NCBI GenBank assembly: GCA_024703855.1
Contig: CP087965.1
Span: forward strand, 1,434,001 to 1,498,000
Reading direction: 5' to 3'
DNA length: 64,000 nt
Origin: Polaromonas sp. P2-4
GTDB taxonomy: Bacteria; Pseudomonadota; Gammaproteobacteria; Burkholderiales; Burkholderiaceae_C
Below are positions 18,271-28,689 of the stretch, piece by piece. Within the stretch, counting starts at the first letter, position 1. Each line of letters opens with the position of its first letter. Made by a program: the position numbers and the translations under genes. Under the pieces are notes generated by a model that was not told the origin of the DNA, made no database searches, and was given only the letters and a program-made list of their open reading frames with translations.

Positions 18271-19879
18271 ATGCCTGAAGAAATAAGCCCGCCGGCGCCC
18301 GCTCACTCTCTTTCTCCCTGGGAGCCGCTCAAGGTTCCGGTGTTTCGCATGCTGTGGAGCACCTGGCTGGTGGCCAACATCTGCATGTGGATGAGCGATG
18401 TGGCGGCGGCATGGATGATGACCTCCATGACCAGCACCCCGCTCTGGGTGGCGCTGGTGCAATCGGCCTCTACCCTGCCGGTCTTCCTGCTCGGCCTGCC
18501 CAGCGGCGCCCTGGCCGACATCCTGGACCGGCGGCGCTACTTCATCATGACCCAGTTCTGGATCGCGGCGGTGGCCACGCTGCTGTGCATCGCCGTCATC
18601 GCCGATGTGATGACCCCACCGCTGCTGCTGGCGCTGACCTTTGCCAACGGCATCGGCCTGGCGATGCGCTGGCCGGTGTTTGCCGCCATCGTGCCCGAGC
18701 TGGTGCTGCGTCCCCAGTTGCCGGCGGCGCTGGCCCTGAACGGCATCGCCATGAATGCCTCGCGCATCGTCGGGCCGCTGGTGGCCGGCGCGCTGATAGC
18801 CAGTGCCGGCACAGCTTATGTGTTTGTGCTCAATGCCGTGCTGTCGGTGATTGCGGGCTTTGTCATCATGCGCTGGCGGCGCGACCATGTGCCCAGCCCG
18901 CTGGGCCGCGAGCGCCTGGTCAGCGCCATGCGCGTGGGCCTGCAGTATGTCGCCCAGTCCAGCCGCCTGCGTGCGGTGCTGCTGCGGGTTGCGCTGTTTT
19001 TCTGCATTCAACCGCCTTGCTGGCCCTGCTGCCTTTGGTGGCGCGCGGGCTGCATGGCGGTGGCGCGGGCACCTTCACCCTGCTGCTGGCCTCGATGGGG
19101 GCGGGCGCGATTGTGGCCGCCATGTATTTGCCACGCCTGCGCCAGAGGATGCCGCGCGACACGCTGGTGCTGTATTCAACCGTATTGCAGTCGCTATCGA
19201 CCACCGTCATGGCCTTTGCGCCCAATGCCTGGGTGGCGGTGCCCGCCATGCTGCTCAATGGCATGGCCTGGATTTGCTGCGCCAACTCGCTCAGCGTGTC
19301 GGCCCAGCTGGCATTGCCCGACTGGGTGCGTGCACGCGGCATGTCGATGTACCAGATGGCCATCATGGGCGCCAGGCGCTGGGCGCGGCCTTGTGGGGCC
19401 AGGTGGCCACGCTCAGCAGTGTGCAGACCGGTTTGCTGGTGGCGGCGCTGAGCGGCACGTTCAGCATGCTGCTGGCCCAGCGCTGGGTGCTGGACCTGAG
19501 CATTGAGGAAGACCTGACGCCTTCCCGCCAATTCAAGGTGCCGGTGGCCGACGAGCCGCCCGGCGTGGGCCATGTGGTGGTGACGATTGAATACCTGATC
19601 GACCCGGCGCGGGCCGACGACTTTCTCGCGCTGATGCAGGAAAGCCGCCGCAGCCGCTTGCGCCAGGGGGCGCTGGAATGGGCGCTGCTGCGTACCATTG
19701 GCAAGCCGGGCCATTACATCGAACAAATCGTCGACGAGTCATGGACAGAACACCTGCGGCGGTTTGACCGCGTGACGGCCAGCGACGTGGCACTGCGCGA
19801 GCGCAAACTCGCCTTTCATATCGGCGACGAACCGCCACTGGTGACGCGCAGCGTGGTGGAAGGCCCGGTGCGCGGCTAG
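18271..19879 (+). CDS. MFS exporter with C-terminal monooxygenase-like domain (two frameshifts)
   Basis: About 535 residues of the MFS_3 (EntS-like) family: twelve membrane segments (FRMLWSTWLVANICMWMSDVAAAWMM, GLPSGALADILDRRRYFIM loop motif) and then a soluble C-terminal domain (about 19555-19879: VVVTIEYLIDPARADDFLALM ... LRTIGKPGHYIEQIVDESW) resembling dimeric antibiotic-biosynthesis-monooxygenase folds. This domain order is normal for the family. Frames change near 19000 and near 19375. Substrate unknown; relatives export siderophores or drugs. Confidence 0.82.
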
Positions 19880-19885
19880 GCCTGC

Positions 19886-20584
19886 TCAGGCTGTTTCAGC
19901 ATAGCGCGCAAACCCGCGCGCCCGCAACTCGCAAGCCGGGCACGCCCCGCAACCATAGCCCCAGGCCTGCCGGTGCGTGCGGTCACCCAGGTAGCAGGTG
20001 TGGGTGTGCTCAACAATCAAGTCAACCAGCGCCTGGCCGCCCAGCGAATGCGCCAGCCGCCAGGTGTCGGCCTTGTCAATCCACATCAGCGGCGTCTCGA
20101 TCAGAAAACGTTTGTCCATGCCCAGCGAGAGCGCCAGCTGCATCGCCTTCATGGTGTCGTCGCGGCAGTCGGGGTAGCCCGAAAAATCGGTTTCACAAAC
20201 ACCGGTCACCAGCACCTGCAAATCGCGCCGGTAGGCCAGCGCGGCGGCCAGCGTTAAAAACAGCAGGTTGCGCCCCGGCACAAAGGTGTTGGGCAGGCCC
20301 GAACTTTCCATTTTGAAGGCCACGTCGCGCGTCAGCGAGGTGTCGCTGACCTGGCCGAGCACGGCGAGGTCCAGCAGGTGGTCTTCCCCCAGCTTGGGCG
20401 CCCAGTGCGGAAACTGCGCCTTGATTTCGCGCAGCACATTCAGGCGCGCATCGAGCTCGACCTTGTGGCGCTGGCCGTAGTCAAACGCCACGGTTTCAAC
20501 ACGTTCGTATTTGGAGAGGGCCTGGGCCAGACAGGTGGTGGAGTCTTGACCACCGGAAAATAAAACAAGGGCTGAGGTGTGCAT
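19886..20584 (-). CDS. queC: 7-cyano-7-deazaguanine synthase QueC
   Basis: 232 residues. Converts 7-carboxy-7-deazaguanine to preQ0 with ATP and ammonia in queuosine synthesis. The ATP-pyrophosphatase loop SGGQDSTTC is at about residues 10-18, [13 protein letters not shown] and [14 protein letters not shown] are typical, and the zinc-binding cysteines are in [25 protein letters not shown] (about residues 195-218). Frame intact. Convergent with the MFS gene, six bases apart. Confidence 0.95.
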   Translation of the reverse strand: MHTSALVLFSGGQDSTTCLAQALSKYERVETVAFDYGQRHKVELDARLNVLREIKAQFPHWAPKLGEDHLLDLAVLGQVSDTSLTRDVAFKMESSGLPNTFVPGRNLLFLTLAAALAYRRDLQVLVTGVCETDFSGYPDCRDDTMKAMQLALSLGMDKRFLIETPLMWIDKADTWRLAHSLGGQALVDLIVEHTHTCYLGDRTHRQAWGYGCGACPACELRARGFARYAETA

Positions 20585-20601
20585 GGTGAAAGAGATAAAA
20601 C

Positions 20602-21788
20602 TTAAAGAAGACCGCGCCGTGCCAGGCTTTGCATCAGCGCAACAATGCCGAAGGTCCAGGGTGCGGCCTTGTCGGAAGTGGTGACGCGGTTCACCAGGCA
20701 GCCGAGCTGCGGTGTGGCCACCGACACCACATCGCCGACTACATGCGTGAAGCCCTGGCCGGGGCCGTGGCGGTCTTGCGTAGGGGCAAACATGGTGCCC
20801 AGAAACAGCATGAAACCATCGGGATACTGGTGATTGTCGCCAATCGCCTGGGCCACCAGGTCCAGCGGGTCACGGCTGATTTTGCTTAAGTTACTGCCGC
20901 CCTTCATTTCAAAACCCTCCGGCCCGGTGACTGTCATGGTCAGCTCGCTGCGGCGCACATGGTCGATGTTGAAGTACTCGTCAAACAAACGAATGAATGG
21001 GCCAATCGCGCACGAGGCGTTGTTGTCCTTGGCCTTGCCCAGCAGCACGCGCTGCGGCCTTCAAAGTCACGCAGATTCACATCGTTGCCCAGCGCAGCGC
21101 CCAGCACCTCACCGCGCGAATTCACCGCCAGCACAATTTCAGGCTCGGGGTTGTTCCAGTGGCTGTGCGGGTGAATGCCGACTTCGGCACCGGTGCCGAC
21201 CGCGCTGAGCGGCTGGCTCTTGGTAAAAATTTCTGCATCCGGGCCAATACCGACTTCAAGGTATTGCGACCACACGCCCTGGGCAATCAGCACGTCCTTG
21301 AGTTTGGCCGCCTCGGGCGAGCCGGGTTTGATGCTGCTGAGGTTGTCGCCAATCACGCTGACCACCGCGCTGCGCACGGCTTCGGCCTTGCTGGCGTCGC
21401 CGCGTGCCTGCTCTTCAATCACGCGCTCCAGCATGGAGGCCACAAAGGTCACGCCCGCCGCCTTGATCGCCTGCAAGTCACAAGGTGCCAGCAGCCAGGG
21501 CAGCTGCGGCTTGCGCACACCCGCCGCTGAATTGGCCAGCACCGCGGCCGTGTCCGCCAGCCGCGGCAGAAACGGCGCTGCAGCGCGAACGGCCTTGACC
21601 ACGTCGGGCAGTTCCAGCAACTGGCTGGCGGTGGCGGCCACGCTCGAAAGATCGAGCACGTCGCTGGCAGTGACCAGGGCCAGCACCGGCCCTGTGCCCT
21701 CTGGTCCATCTATCCAGACCCGACCGATCAGCAGCGCGTCAGGCGCATCAACAGGCAGGGCGTAAGCAAGGCTCAGGAGGTTTTTCAT
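20602..21788 (-). CDS. Fumarylacetoacetate-hydrolase family protein (frameshifted)
   Basis: About 395 residues. The C-terminal half is a FAH-type fold with metal-binding motifs ([34 protein letters not shown]) and the N-terminal half is the extended domain seen in dehydratase/hydrolase members of this size. The frame shifts near 21055, between DFEGR and [18 protein letters not shown]. Eighteen bases upstream of queC on the same strand. Possible sugar-acid or aromatic-pathway dehydratase; the substrate is not recognisable. Confidence 0.78.
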
Positions 21789-22177
21789 GATGGTGTGATG
21801 GGTTCAGCGCAAACGGGAGTGAAAATTGAAGGGGCCAGAGTTCTGATGCTACAGCGACTGCGACTCGGCGAAATAAGGGTTAAAACGGGCTTACACGGGC
21901 TTAAACGGCGAAGTTGCCGCTTGCCACCGATTCGCACCGCCTGCACGCACCATTTTTAACCAGATTATCAACAAAATATGCCTTTAGCCCAATATCTACG
22001 TGCGCAAGCAGCTATTTAATTGATAGCAAGACGAGCCGCCCTGCGAATTCGGAATTCACTGCCTTTGACCAGTTGGTTTCGAATGCTTAAGCTGTACAAA
22101 GTTTGTTGCCTAAAAATAAGGCAGCACAAGTAAAGCACCTGGGTCAGTTTTGATTCAGCAGAACCTGTGTGGTGGGA
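21789..22177. other. Intergenic region with dispersed palindrome
   Basis: A 389-base AT-rich gap between the start of the FAH-family gene and the end of paaX, both on the minus strand. It should hold the promoter of the FAH-family/queC pair and the 3' end of the paaX transcript. The only distinct structure I see is the 17-bp palindrome at 22011-22027. Confidence 0.6.
22011..22027. repeat. Dispersed 17-bp palindrome, copy 2
   Basis: GCTATTTAATTGATAGC, flanked by GCGCAAGCA and AAG, matching the intragenic copy at 17563-17579 apart from the centre. It is not followed by a T-run, so it does not look like a plain terminator. Confidence 0.6.
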
Positions 22178-23119
22178 TCAGGGTTTTGTCGGCGTCAACA
22201 CCGGAGTCAACCTTCGAGCGATTGCCCACGGCGTTGCGGCGAATGGTCCATCCGAGGTTTCTACTTGCGTGCACAGGAATTGCTCGCTGCTTGCCAGCAA
22301 GCCACGGTAAAGGGTTTCGCACAACTGCCTTGCCTGTACGCCGGGCCAGTCTGCAGGCAACAGGGCTTCTGGCAAATTGGGATCGCGCAGCAGTACCCGG
22401 CGGTATTCGTGGATCAGCAGCGTGCGCACAAAAAACGCCTCGGCCTGGCTCAAACTCTGCAGGTCTGCCACCACGGGGGCAAACCGTGCAATGAACTGCT
22501 TCCAGGCAAGCTCTACCTCGGTCAGCTTGAATGTGTCGTGCATGATGGTTTGCAAGGGCTTGCGGGAATAGGCTTCGATGCTGGAGGCGTTCAGTACCGC
22601 CACCTGGTCTTCTGCCTGCGCTGCCTTGAGAATTTCTTGCAGCGACAGGTGGTCCGCATGGGGATGGGCGAACAGGGTGGGCGACACCTGCCCAAAGCCT
22701 TCCCACAGCAATTCACGCCGCAAATGCTGGCGTGCGCTGGCGCGCATGGCCGAGTCCAGCATCACCAGCGTCCAGCACCCGTCCCAAGCCGGCAGATTGA
22801 ATTCGTAGATGCGCCGGTCTGCGTGCTGCACACGCTGCAGACCTATATCTGACAGCCCGTAATAGCTGCGTCGGCCTATGCGTGTTGCAACAAACCAGTC
22901 ATCTGCAGTGAGCCGAAACGCGCTTGTTCGCACCAGCCTGGGGGACAGCCCAAACAGCTCCACCAAGGTGATCAAACTGCCCAGCCAGACCGATTGATTG
23001 CGCGGTGCAATGGCGTCGCCATAGACCGTAATCAGCATTGAATTGGCCCGCAAAACCAGGCCACGCTGCACCTTGGCGACCTTGGTCGAAATTTGGTCAT
23101 TCGAAATCTTGCGGCGCAC
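22178..23119 (-). CDS. paaX: Phenylacetate operon repressor PaaX
   Basis: 313 residues. PaaX represses paa operons and is released by phenylacetyl-CoA. Recognisable by LRANSMLITVYGDAI followed by LVELFGLSPRLVRTSAFRL (winged helix, about residues 24-70), SYYGLSDIGLQRV and PAWDGCWTLVML. The intact frame is divergent from paaA, and a 9-bp inverted repeat lies between them. Confidence 0.93.
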   Translation of the reverse strand: MRRKISNDQISTKVAKVQRGLVLRANSMLITVYGDAIAPRNQSVWLGSLITLVELFGLSPRLVRTSAFRLTADDWFVATRIGRRSYYGLSDIGLQRVQHADRRIYEFNLPAWDGCWTLVMLDSAMRASARQHLRRELLWEGFGQVSPTLFAHPHADHLSLQEILKAAQAEDQVAVLNASSIEAYSRKPLQTIMHDTFKLTEVELAWKQFIARFAPVVADLQSLSQAEAFFVRTLLIHEYRRVLLRDPNLPEALLPADWPGVQARQLCETLYRGLLASSEQFLCTQVETSDGPFAATPWAIARRLTPVLTPTKP

Positions 23120-23131
23120 GATGTTCTCGAA

Positions 23132-23174
23132 AGTGATACACGAAATTCAATTGTATGAGTCTTTTTGTATCACT
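23132..23174. promoter_or_regulatory. Inverted repeat in the paaX-paaA gap, candidate PaaX operator
   Basis: AGTGATACA (23132-23140) and TGTATCACT (23166-23174) are exact inverted 9-mers 25 bases apart, and a partial third copy TTGTATGAG lies between them. They sit 12 bases upstream of the paaX start and 62 bases before paaA, where a shared operator is expected. The right arm is part of TTTTGTATCACT, also found upstream of nagR. Confidence 0.65.
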
Positions 23175-23236
23175 AATATTCACTCACTTCACGGATCACC
23201 TGATCCATATCAACAACCTGGTGAAAGGAGCTTGAC

Positions 23237-24235
23237 ATGTACGCACAGCTGGTAGAGACGGGCGCAAAAGCGGTTAAAACTCTAGCGCAGATGGAGCCAC
23301 AGGAGCGGGCCTTCCAGGAGAAGATTAATGCGGGCATCAAGATGGAGCCCAAGGACTGGATGCCCGAGGGCTACCGAAAAACGCTGGTACGGCAGATTTC
23401 GCAACACGCCCACTCCGAATACGTGGGCATGCTGCCCGAAGCCAACTGGATCACCCGCGCGCCCACCCTCAAGCGCAAAGCCATTCTCATGGCCAAGGTG
23501 CAAGACGAAGCCGGCCACGGCCTGTACCTGTACAGCGCCGTGGAGACGCTGGGCGTCACGCGCGACCAGACGTACCAGGACTTGCTCTCTGGCAAAGCCA
23601 AGTACTCCAGCATCTTCAACTACCCCACGCTGACCTGGGCCGATATCGGTGCCGTTGGCTGGCTGGTAGACGGCTCTGCCATCGTCAACCAGGTGCCGAT
23701 TTGCCGCTGCTCATATGGCCCTTATGCGCGGGCCATGGTGCGGGTGTGCAAAGAAGAATCGTTTCACCAGCGCCAGGGTTTCGACATCATGGTTACGCTG
23801 TGCAGGGGCACACCCGAGCAAAAGCAAATGGCCCAGGATGCGCTCAACCGCTGGTGGTGGCCGTCGATTGCCATGCATGGACCTGCCGACGAGCAGTCGG
23901 TCAACAGCGCTCAGTCCATGGCCTGGAAGATCAAGTTGAACAGCAACGATGAGTTGCGCCAGAAATTCATCGACCAGACCGTACCGCAGATCGAGTTTCT
24001 GGGCCTGACCCTGCCAGACCCTGACCTCAAATGGAACGAAACGCGTGGCCACTACGACTACGGCGCCATCGACTGGGTCGATTTTTTCAACGTCGTCAAG
24101 GGCAAAGGCCCATGTAACGAGCAGCGCCTGGCCGCGCGTAACAAGGCCTGGGATGAAGGCGCGTGGTTTCGGGAAGCCTTGAGCGCACGCGGCCAAACAG
24201 GAACAACAGAGCATCAAAAAGGCGGCATGAAATGA
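23237..24235 (+). CDS. paaA: Phenylacetyl-CoA epoxidase, catalytic subunit PaaA
   Basis: 332 residues. Di-iron catalytic subunit that turns phenylacetyl-CoA into the 1,2-epoxide. The two ExxH di-iron motifs are visible: [14 protein letters not shown] (about residue 90) and [14 protein letters not shown] (about residue 175). A strong AAAGGAGCTTGAC precedes the ATG. Frame intact. The TGA overlaps the paaB ATG. Confidence 0.96.
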   Translation: MYAQLVETGAKAVKTLAQMEPQERAFQEKINAGIKMEPKDWMPEGYRKTLVRQISQHAHSEYVGMLPEANWITRAPTLKRKAILMAKVQDEAGHGLYLYSAVETLGVTRDQTYQDLLSGKAKYSSIFNYPTLTWADIGAVGWLVDGSAIVNQVPICRCSYGPYARAMVRVCKEESFHQRQGFDIMVTLCRGTPEQKQMAQDALNRWWWPSIAMHGPADEQSVNSAQSMAWKIKLNSNDELRQKFIDQTVPQIEFLGLTLPDPDLKWNETRGHYDYGAIDWVDFFNVVKGKGPCNEQRLAARNKAWDEGAWFREALSARGQTGTTEHQKGGMK

Positions 24236-24531
24236 GTCAAAACAACGTACAACGCGAATGGCCTTTGTGGGAGATTTTCATCCGCAGCCAGCACGGCCTA
24301 GCGCACAAGCATGTGGGCAGCCTGCATGCCGTTGACGGCGCCAGCGCCATCCAGCACGCCCGTGACGTCTACACCCGGCGCAACGAAGGCGTCAGCATCT
24401 GGGCCGTGCGCGCCAGTGATGTGGTCGCCAGCAGCCCCGGCGACAAGGAAGCCTTGTTCGACGCCGCGCAGAGCAAGGTCTACCGCCACCCCACGTTCTA
24501 CCCCACGCCTGACGGCGTGAAGCACATCTGA
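24232..24531 (+). CDS. paaB: Phenylacetyl-CoA epoxidase subunit PaaB
   Basis: 99 residues, starting [23 protein letters not shown]; the ATG at 24232 overlaps the paaA stop, which decides the start over an in-frame upstream site at 24163. Typical features are [26 protein letters not shown] and the C-terminal [13 protein letters not shown]. Structural subunit bridging PaaAC heterodimers. Confidence 0.95.
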   Translation: MSQNNVQREWPLWEIFIRSQHGLAHKHVGSLHAVDGASAIQHARDVYTRRNEGVSIWAVRASDVVASSPGDKEALFDAAQSKVYRHPTFYPTPDGVKHI

Positions 24532-24544
24532 AACCGGAGCGCGC

Positions 24545-25294
24545 ATGAACCCGAAATTTCAATACCTGCTTCGTTTGGGCGACAACTGCTTGGTGCTGTC
24601 CCAGCAACTCGCTGCCTGGTGCGGCCATGGGCCCGCTCTGGAAGAGGACTTGGCGCTGACCAATGTGGCGCTTGATCTGCTTGGGCAAGCCCGCCTCTGG
24701 CTTTCATATGCGGGCGAAGTGGAGGGCCGCGGCCGTGACGAAGATGCGCTGGCCTATGGCCGGGATGGATCTGACTTTCGCAACCTGCTGTTGCTGGAGC
24801 AGCCCAACGGGCACTACGGCGACACGATGACGCGCCAGTTTTTGTTCGACGCCTGGCACCAGCATCTGCTGGCGGCTTTGAGCCAGTCCACCGACACGCG
24901 CATCGCGGAAATTGCACAAAAGGCGGCCAAAGAAGTGCGCTACCACGTCGAGCGCAGCGCCGGGCTGGTGATCGCGCTGGGCGACGGCACCGAGCAGAGC
25001 CACACCCGGGTGCAAGCTGCGGTGAACAAGCTTTGGCCCTACACCAACGAGTGGTTCGAGTCCGACGCGGTGGATGCGCAGTGCGCGGCCGAGGGGATTG
25101 CACCCGCTGCGACCAGCCTTGCGGCCCCATGGCACGCCAGTGTGGAGGCGGTGCTAGGGCAAGCCACGCTGGTGATGCCAGGCTACATTGGCCACCAGCG
25201 CGGCGGAAAGCAAGGCTTGCACTCCGAACACCTGGGCCATCTGCTGACGTCTTTGCAATTCGTGCAGCGAGCCTATCCAGGAGCACAGTGGTGA
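24545..25294 (+). CDS. paaC: Phenylacetyl-CoA epoxidase structural subunit PaaC
   Basis: 249 residues, four-helix-bundle partner of PaaA without full di-iron chemistry. Typical segments are LRLGDNCLVLSQQLAAWCGHGP, DLALTNVALDLLGQARL, FRNLLLLEQPNGHYGDTM and KEVRYHVERSAGLVI. Frame intact; its TGA overlaps the GTG start of paaD. Confidence 0.95.
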   Translation: MNPKFQYLLRLGDNCLVLSQQLAAWCGHGPALEEDLALTNVALDLLGQARLWLSYAGEVEGRGRDEDALAYGRDGSDFRNLLLLEQPNGHYGDTMTRQFLFDAWHQHLLAALSQSTDTRIAEIAQKAAKEVRYHVERSAGLVIALGDGTEQSHTRVQAAVNKLWPYTNEWFESDAVDAQCAAEGIAPAATSLAAPWHASVEAVLGQATLVMPGYIGHQRGGKQGLHSEHLGHLLTSLQFVQRAYPGAQW

Positions 25295-25845
25295 GCTTTG
25301 TACCTGTGCAGCACGCTCGCGCTGAAACCGTGCTGGCTTGGCTGGGTGAGGTGATGGACCCGGAAGTGCCCGCCGTGTCAGTGGTCGATCTGGGCATCGT
25401 GCGCAATGTTCAGTGGAAAGACGATGCCGACCATGGCGCATCCTCGCCCAGCTTGGTGGTCACGGTCACCCCCACCTATTCGGGCTGCCCTGCTACCGAG
25501 GTGATCGCGCAATCGATTCGCGAGGCTTTGCAGGCGCATGGCATCGATCAAGTTGAGGTGCGTACGCAGCTGTCGCCCGCCTGGACTACCGACTGGATGA
25601 CCCCCAAGGGCCGTGACGCCTTGCGGGCCTATGGCATCGCACCGCCGGCGCTCCGGGCACCGGGTGCCGACGGCACGCAAGTGATCGACATCGCCGCTCT
25701 GCTGCCCGGTCGCGCGGTTGTGCCCTGCCCCCAGTGTGGCTCGCGCAAAACGCGCCTGCTGTCCCAGTTTGGCTCGACCGCCTGCAAGGCGCTCTACCAG
25801 TGCAATGACTGCCTGGAGCCTTTCGATTATTTCAAGCCGCATTGA
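25291..25845 (+). CDS. paaD: Phenylacetate degradation protein PaaD (MIP18 family)
   Basis: 184 residues from a GTG start that overlaps the paaC stop (GTGA). N-terminal DUF59/MIP18 domain (EVMDPEVPAVSVVDLGIVRNV, TYSGCPATEVI) and a C-terminal CxxC...CxxC zinc-type cluster (CPQCGSRKTR ... ALYQCNDC). Needed for maturation of the epoxidase, probably Fe-S delivery to PaaE. Frame intact. Confidence 0.93.
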   Translation: MSFVPVQHARAETVLAWLGEVMDPEVPAVSVVDLGIVRNVQWKDDADHGASSPSLVVTVTPTYSGCPATEVIAQSIREALQAHGIDQVEVRTQLSPAWTTDWMTPKGRDALRAYGIAPPALRAPGADGTQVIDIAALLPGRAVVPCPQCGSRKTRLLSQFGSTACKALYQCNDCLEPFDYFKPH

Positions 25846-25854
25846 GAAAGCCCC

Positions 25855-26947
25855 ATGGCAACGCTCCAATTTCACACCCTCAAGGTCAGCGACGTGCGTG
25901 CTGCAACGCGCGATGCCGTGGCCATTACCTTCGACGTGCCGGAACACCTCAACGAGGAGTTCTCCTATATGCAGGGACAGTACCTCACGCTGCGCACCAT
26001 GCTGGACGGCGAGGAACTGCGCCGCTCCTATTCAATCTGCTCTGCAGTGCAGGATCAGCGGCTGCGCGTTGCTATCAAACGTGTAGCTGGTGGCGCTTTC
26101 TCCAATTGGGCTGCAGACCATTTATTGCCTGGAGCCGCGATCGAGGTGATGCCGCCGCAGGGTAATTTTCATATCGCGTTGGTGCCTCAGTCTGCACGCC
26201 ATATCGTGGCCTTTGCCTCGGGCAGCGGCATCACACCCGTGCTGTCCATCCTCAAGACCACGCTGCTGGCCGAACCCCAAACCAGCGTGACCCTGGTGTA
26301 CGGCAACCGCTCGTCCAGCGGCGTGATGTTCAAGGAAGAACTCGAAGACCTCAAAGACAGCTACCTGGGCCGTTTCAACCTGGTGTGGATCATGAGCCGC
26401 GAATCGCAAGACATCCCGCTGTTCAATGGCCGCATCGACTACGAGAAGTGCAGCCAGCTGCTCACCCACTGGATAGACCCCGCAGGCATAGCCGCGGCCT
26501 TCATCTGCGGCCCCGAAGACATGATGCTGGCCACCTCCAAGGCGCTGCAAGACAAGGGCGTTGAGAAGGCGCGCATCAAGGTGGAGTTGTTTGGCACCGC
26601 ACCCCGCAGCGACAAGCCGCGTGCCGTTCGCACGACCTGTACAAGGCAGCGACCAATGCGAAGTGCAAGTGGTGCTGGACGGCACACGGCGCAGCTTTTT
26701 CATGCAGAAAAACCAGGACAACGTGGTGGACGCCGGTATCAAAGCCGGGCTGGAGATGCCTTACTCGTGCAAGGGCGGCGTGTGCTCCACCTGTCGCGCC
26801 AAGGTGTTGCAGGGCGAGGTGGACATGGACATCAACTTTGCGCTGGAAGACTACGAAGTGGCACGCGGCTTTGTGCTGTGTTGCCAGAGCTACCCCGTCA
26901 CTGACAAGCTGGTCATCGATTTTGACCAGGAGCACGCGCACAACTGA
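25855..26947 (+). CDS. paaE: Phenylacetyl-CoA epoxidase reductase PaaE (frameshifted)
   Basis: About 363 residues. FAD-binding RRSYSICSAV, NAD-binding GSGITPVLSILKT, and at the C-terminus a plant-type [2Fe-2S] domain with CKGGVCSTC and a final Cys in FVLCCQ. It passes electrons from NADPH to PaaA. The frame changes near 26600-26640, in the linker before the ferredoxin domain (between VELFGTAP and SDQCEVQVVLDG). Follows paaD by nine bases. Confidence 0.92.
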
Positions 26948-26997
26948 GCTGCTGTTCCCTCTTCCAACGCCCCATCACTATCCAAGGAGACATTCTC

Positions 26998-28659
26998 ATG
27001 AGCCACCCCCTTTTCGAAAAACACAAAGCCCAGCTCGACCAGGCCGCCCAAGCCCTGGCCACACGCGGCTACTGGAGCCCTTACAACGAAATGCCCAGCC
27101 CCAAGGTCTACGGCGAGGCCGCTGCCGAAGCAGGCAAACAAGCTTTCCAGGGCTACCTCGGCAAGACCTTCGAGCTGGACCAACCGGGGCAAACCGGCGT
27201 GCAGGCTGGTGAACGCTCGCCGTATGGCGTGGATTTGAACGTTAGCTACCCCGTGTGCGACCCCGAGGCGCTGGTTCAGGCGGCCCTCAAGGCCCTGCCC
27301 GCCTGGGGCCAGTTGGGTGCCGAAGGCCGCACCGGCATCTTGATGGAATCCCTGCAGCGCCTCAACCAGCGCAGCTTCGAGATCGGCCACGCGGTCATGA
27401 TGACCACCGGACAAGGCTGGATGATGGCCTTCCAGGCCGGTGGCCCCCATGCGCAAGACCGAGGTCTGGAGGCCGTGGCCTGCGCCTGGCGCGAGCAGGC
27501 CGCCATTCCTCGCGAAGCCATTTGGGAAAAACCCCAAGGCAAGAACGCACCGCTGCGCATGCAAAAGCATTTTGAGATCGTCGGGCGCGGTGTGGCGCTG
27601 GTCATTGGTTGTGGCACCTTCCCCACCTGGAACACCTACCCTGGCGTCTTTGCCGCGCTGGCCACTGGCAACCCGGTCATCGTCAAGCCGCACAGCAACG
27701 CCATCCTGCCAGCGGCCATCACGGTGGCGGTGATCCGGCGGGTGCTGGCCGAAAATGGCATTGACCCGAATGTCATCACCCTGGCTGTCACCCCGCAACG
27801 CAGCGCCACACAGCTGCTCGCTACCCACAAGGACGTGAAGTCGGTCGACTTCACCGGCAGCAACCATTTTGGCAACTGGCTCATTGAAAACTGCAAACAA
27901 GCGCAGGTCTATGCCGAGCTGGCCGGTGTCAACAACGTGGTGATCGAATCGACCGACGCTTACCGCGCCATGCTCAAGAATCTGGCTTTTACCTTGTCGT
28001 TGTACTCGGGTCAGATGTGCACCACCACGCAGGCCATCATCGTGCCTGCGGGCGGCATTGACACCGACGAAGGCCACAAGAGCTTTGACGAGGTGGCTGC
28101 CGATCTGGGCGCGGCCATCACGGCCTTTGTGTCCGACCCGAAAGTCGCCCATGCGGTGCTGGGGGCCATTCAATCGGAAGACACCGTTCGCCGGGTCGAT
28201 GAATCGCACCGATTGGCCGACGTCGTGCTGGCCTCGCAAAAACTTATCAACCCCGAGTTTCCCGATGCCCAAGTGCGTACACCGACGCTGCTCAAGTGCG
28301 ATGCCAGGGATGAAAAGGCCTACATGGAAGAGCGCTTTGGCCCCATCAGTTTTGTCGTGCGGGTCGCTGATGCGCAGGCCGCGATGGCGCTGTCTGAGCG
28401 CATCGTGCAGGACCATGGTGCCTTGACAGCAGGCATCTACTCCACCCGCCCCGAGGTGGTGGATGCGATGGTGCGGGCCACCTGGCGCAGCAAGGTGGCG
28501 CTGTCGATCAACCTGACGGGCAGCATCTTTGTCAACCAGTCGGCGGCGTTCTCGGACTACCACGGCACCGGCGGTAACCCGTCAGCCAACGCGTCGTACT
28601 CGGACTCCGCGTTTGTGGCGAACCGCTTTCGCGTGGTGCAGCGCCGCTTCCATATTTAA
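26998..28659 (+). CDS. paaN: Phenylacetate degradation aldehyde dehydrogenase PaaN
   Basis: 553 residues, the ALDH-only PaaN family of betaproteobacteria; unlike E. coli PaaZ there is no fused MaoC hydratase domain. It likely oxidises the semialdehyde formed on opening of oxepin-CoA. Visible: GVALVIGCGTFPTWNTYPG (cofactor site), VDFTGSNHFGNWL, YAELAGVNNVV and the nucleophile region SGQMCTTTQ near residue 341. Preceded by AAGGAGACATTCTC. A separate hydratase for ring cleavage is not in the window. Confidence 0.9.
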   Translation: MSHPLFEKHKAQLDQAAQALATRGYWSPYNEMPSPKVYGEAAAEAGKQAFQGYLGKTFELDQPGQTGVQAGERSPYGVDLNVSYPVCDPEALVQAALKALPAWGQLGAEGRTGILMESLQRLNQRSFEIGHAVMMTTGQGWMMAFQAGGPHAQDRGLEAVACAWREQAAIPREAIWEKPQGKNAPLRMQKHFEIVGRGVALVIGCGTFPTWNTYPGVFAALATGNPVIVKPHSNAILPAAITVAVIRRVLAENGIDPNVITLAVTPQRSATQLLATHKDVKSVDFTGSNHFGNWLIENCKQAQVYAELAGVNNVVIESTDAYRAMLKNLAFTLSLYSGQMCTTTQAIIVPAGGIDTDEGHKSFDEVAADLGAAITAFVSDPKVAHAVLGAIQSEDTVRRVDESHRLADVVLASQKLINPEFPDAQVRTPTLLKCDARDEKAYMEERFGPISFVVRVADAQAAMALSERIVQDHGALTAGIYSTRPEVVDAMVRATWRSKVALSINLTGSIFVNQSAAFSDYHGTGGNPSANASYSDSAFVANRFRVVQRRFHI

Positions 28660-28689
28660 GCCCACTGTTTCGCATCGCCTGAGAGTTGT

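Noticed and set aside
20602..20990. Separate short hydrolase gene
   Set aside because: This frame is the C-terminal part of the FAH-family protein that starts at 21788; the conserved sequence continues across a single-base shift near 21055.
26071..26092. Third copy of the 17-bp palindrome in paaE
   Set aside because: GCTATCAAACGTGTAGC is only partly palindromic and encodes the conserved AIKRVAGG segment of PaaE, so coding constraint explains it.
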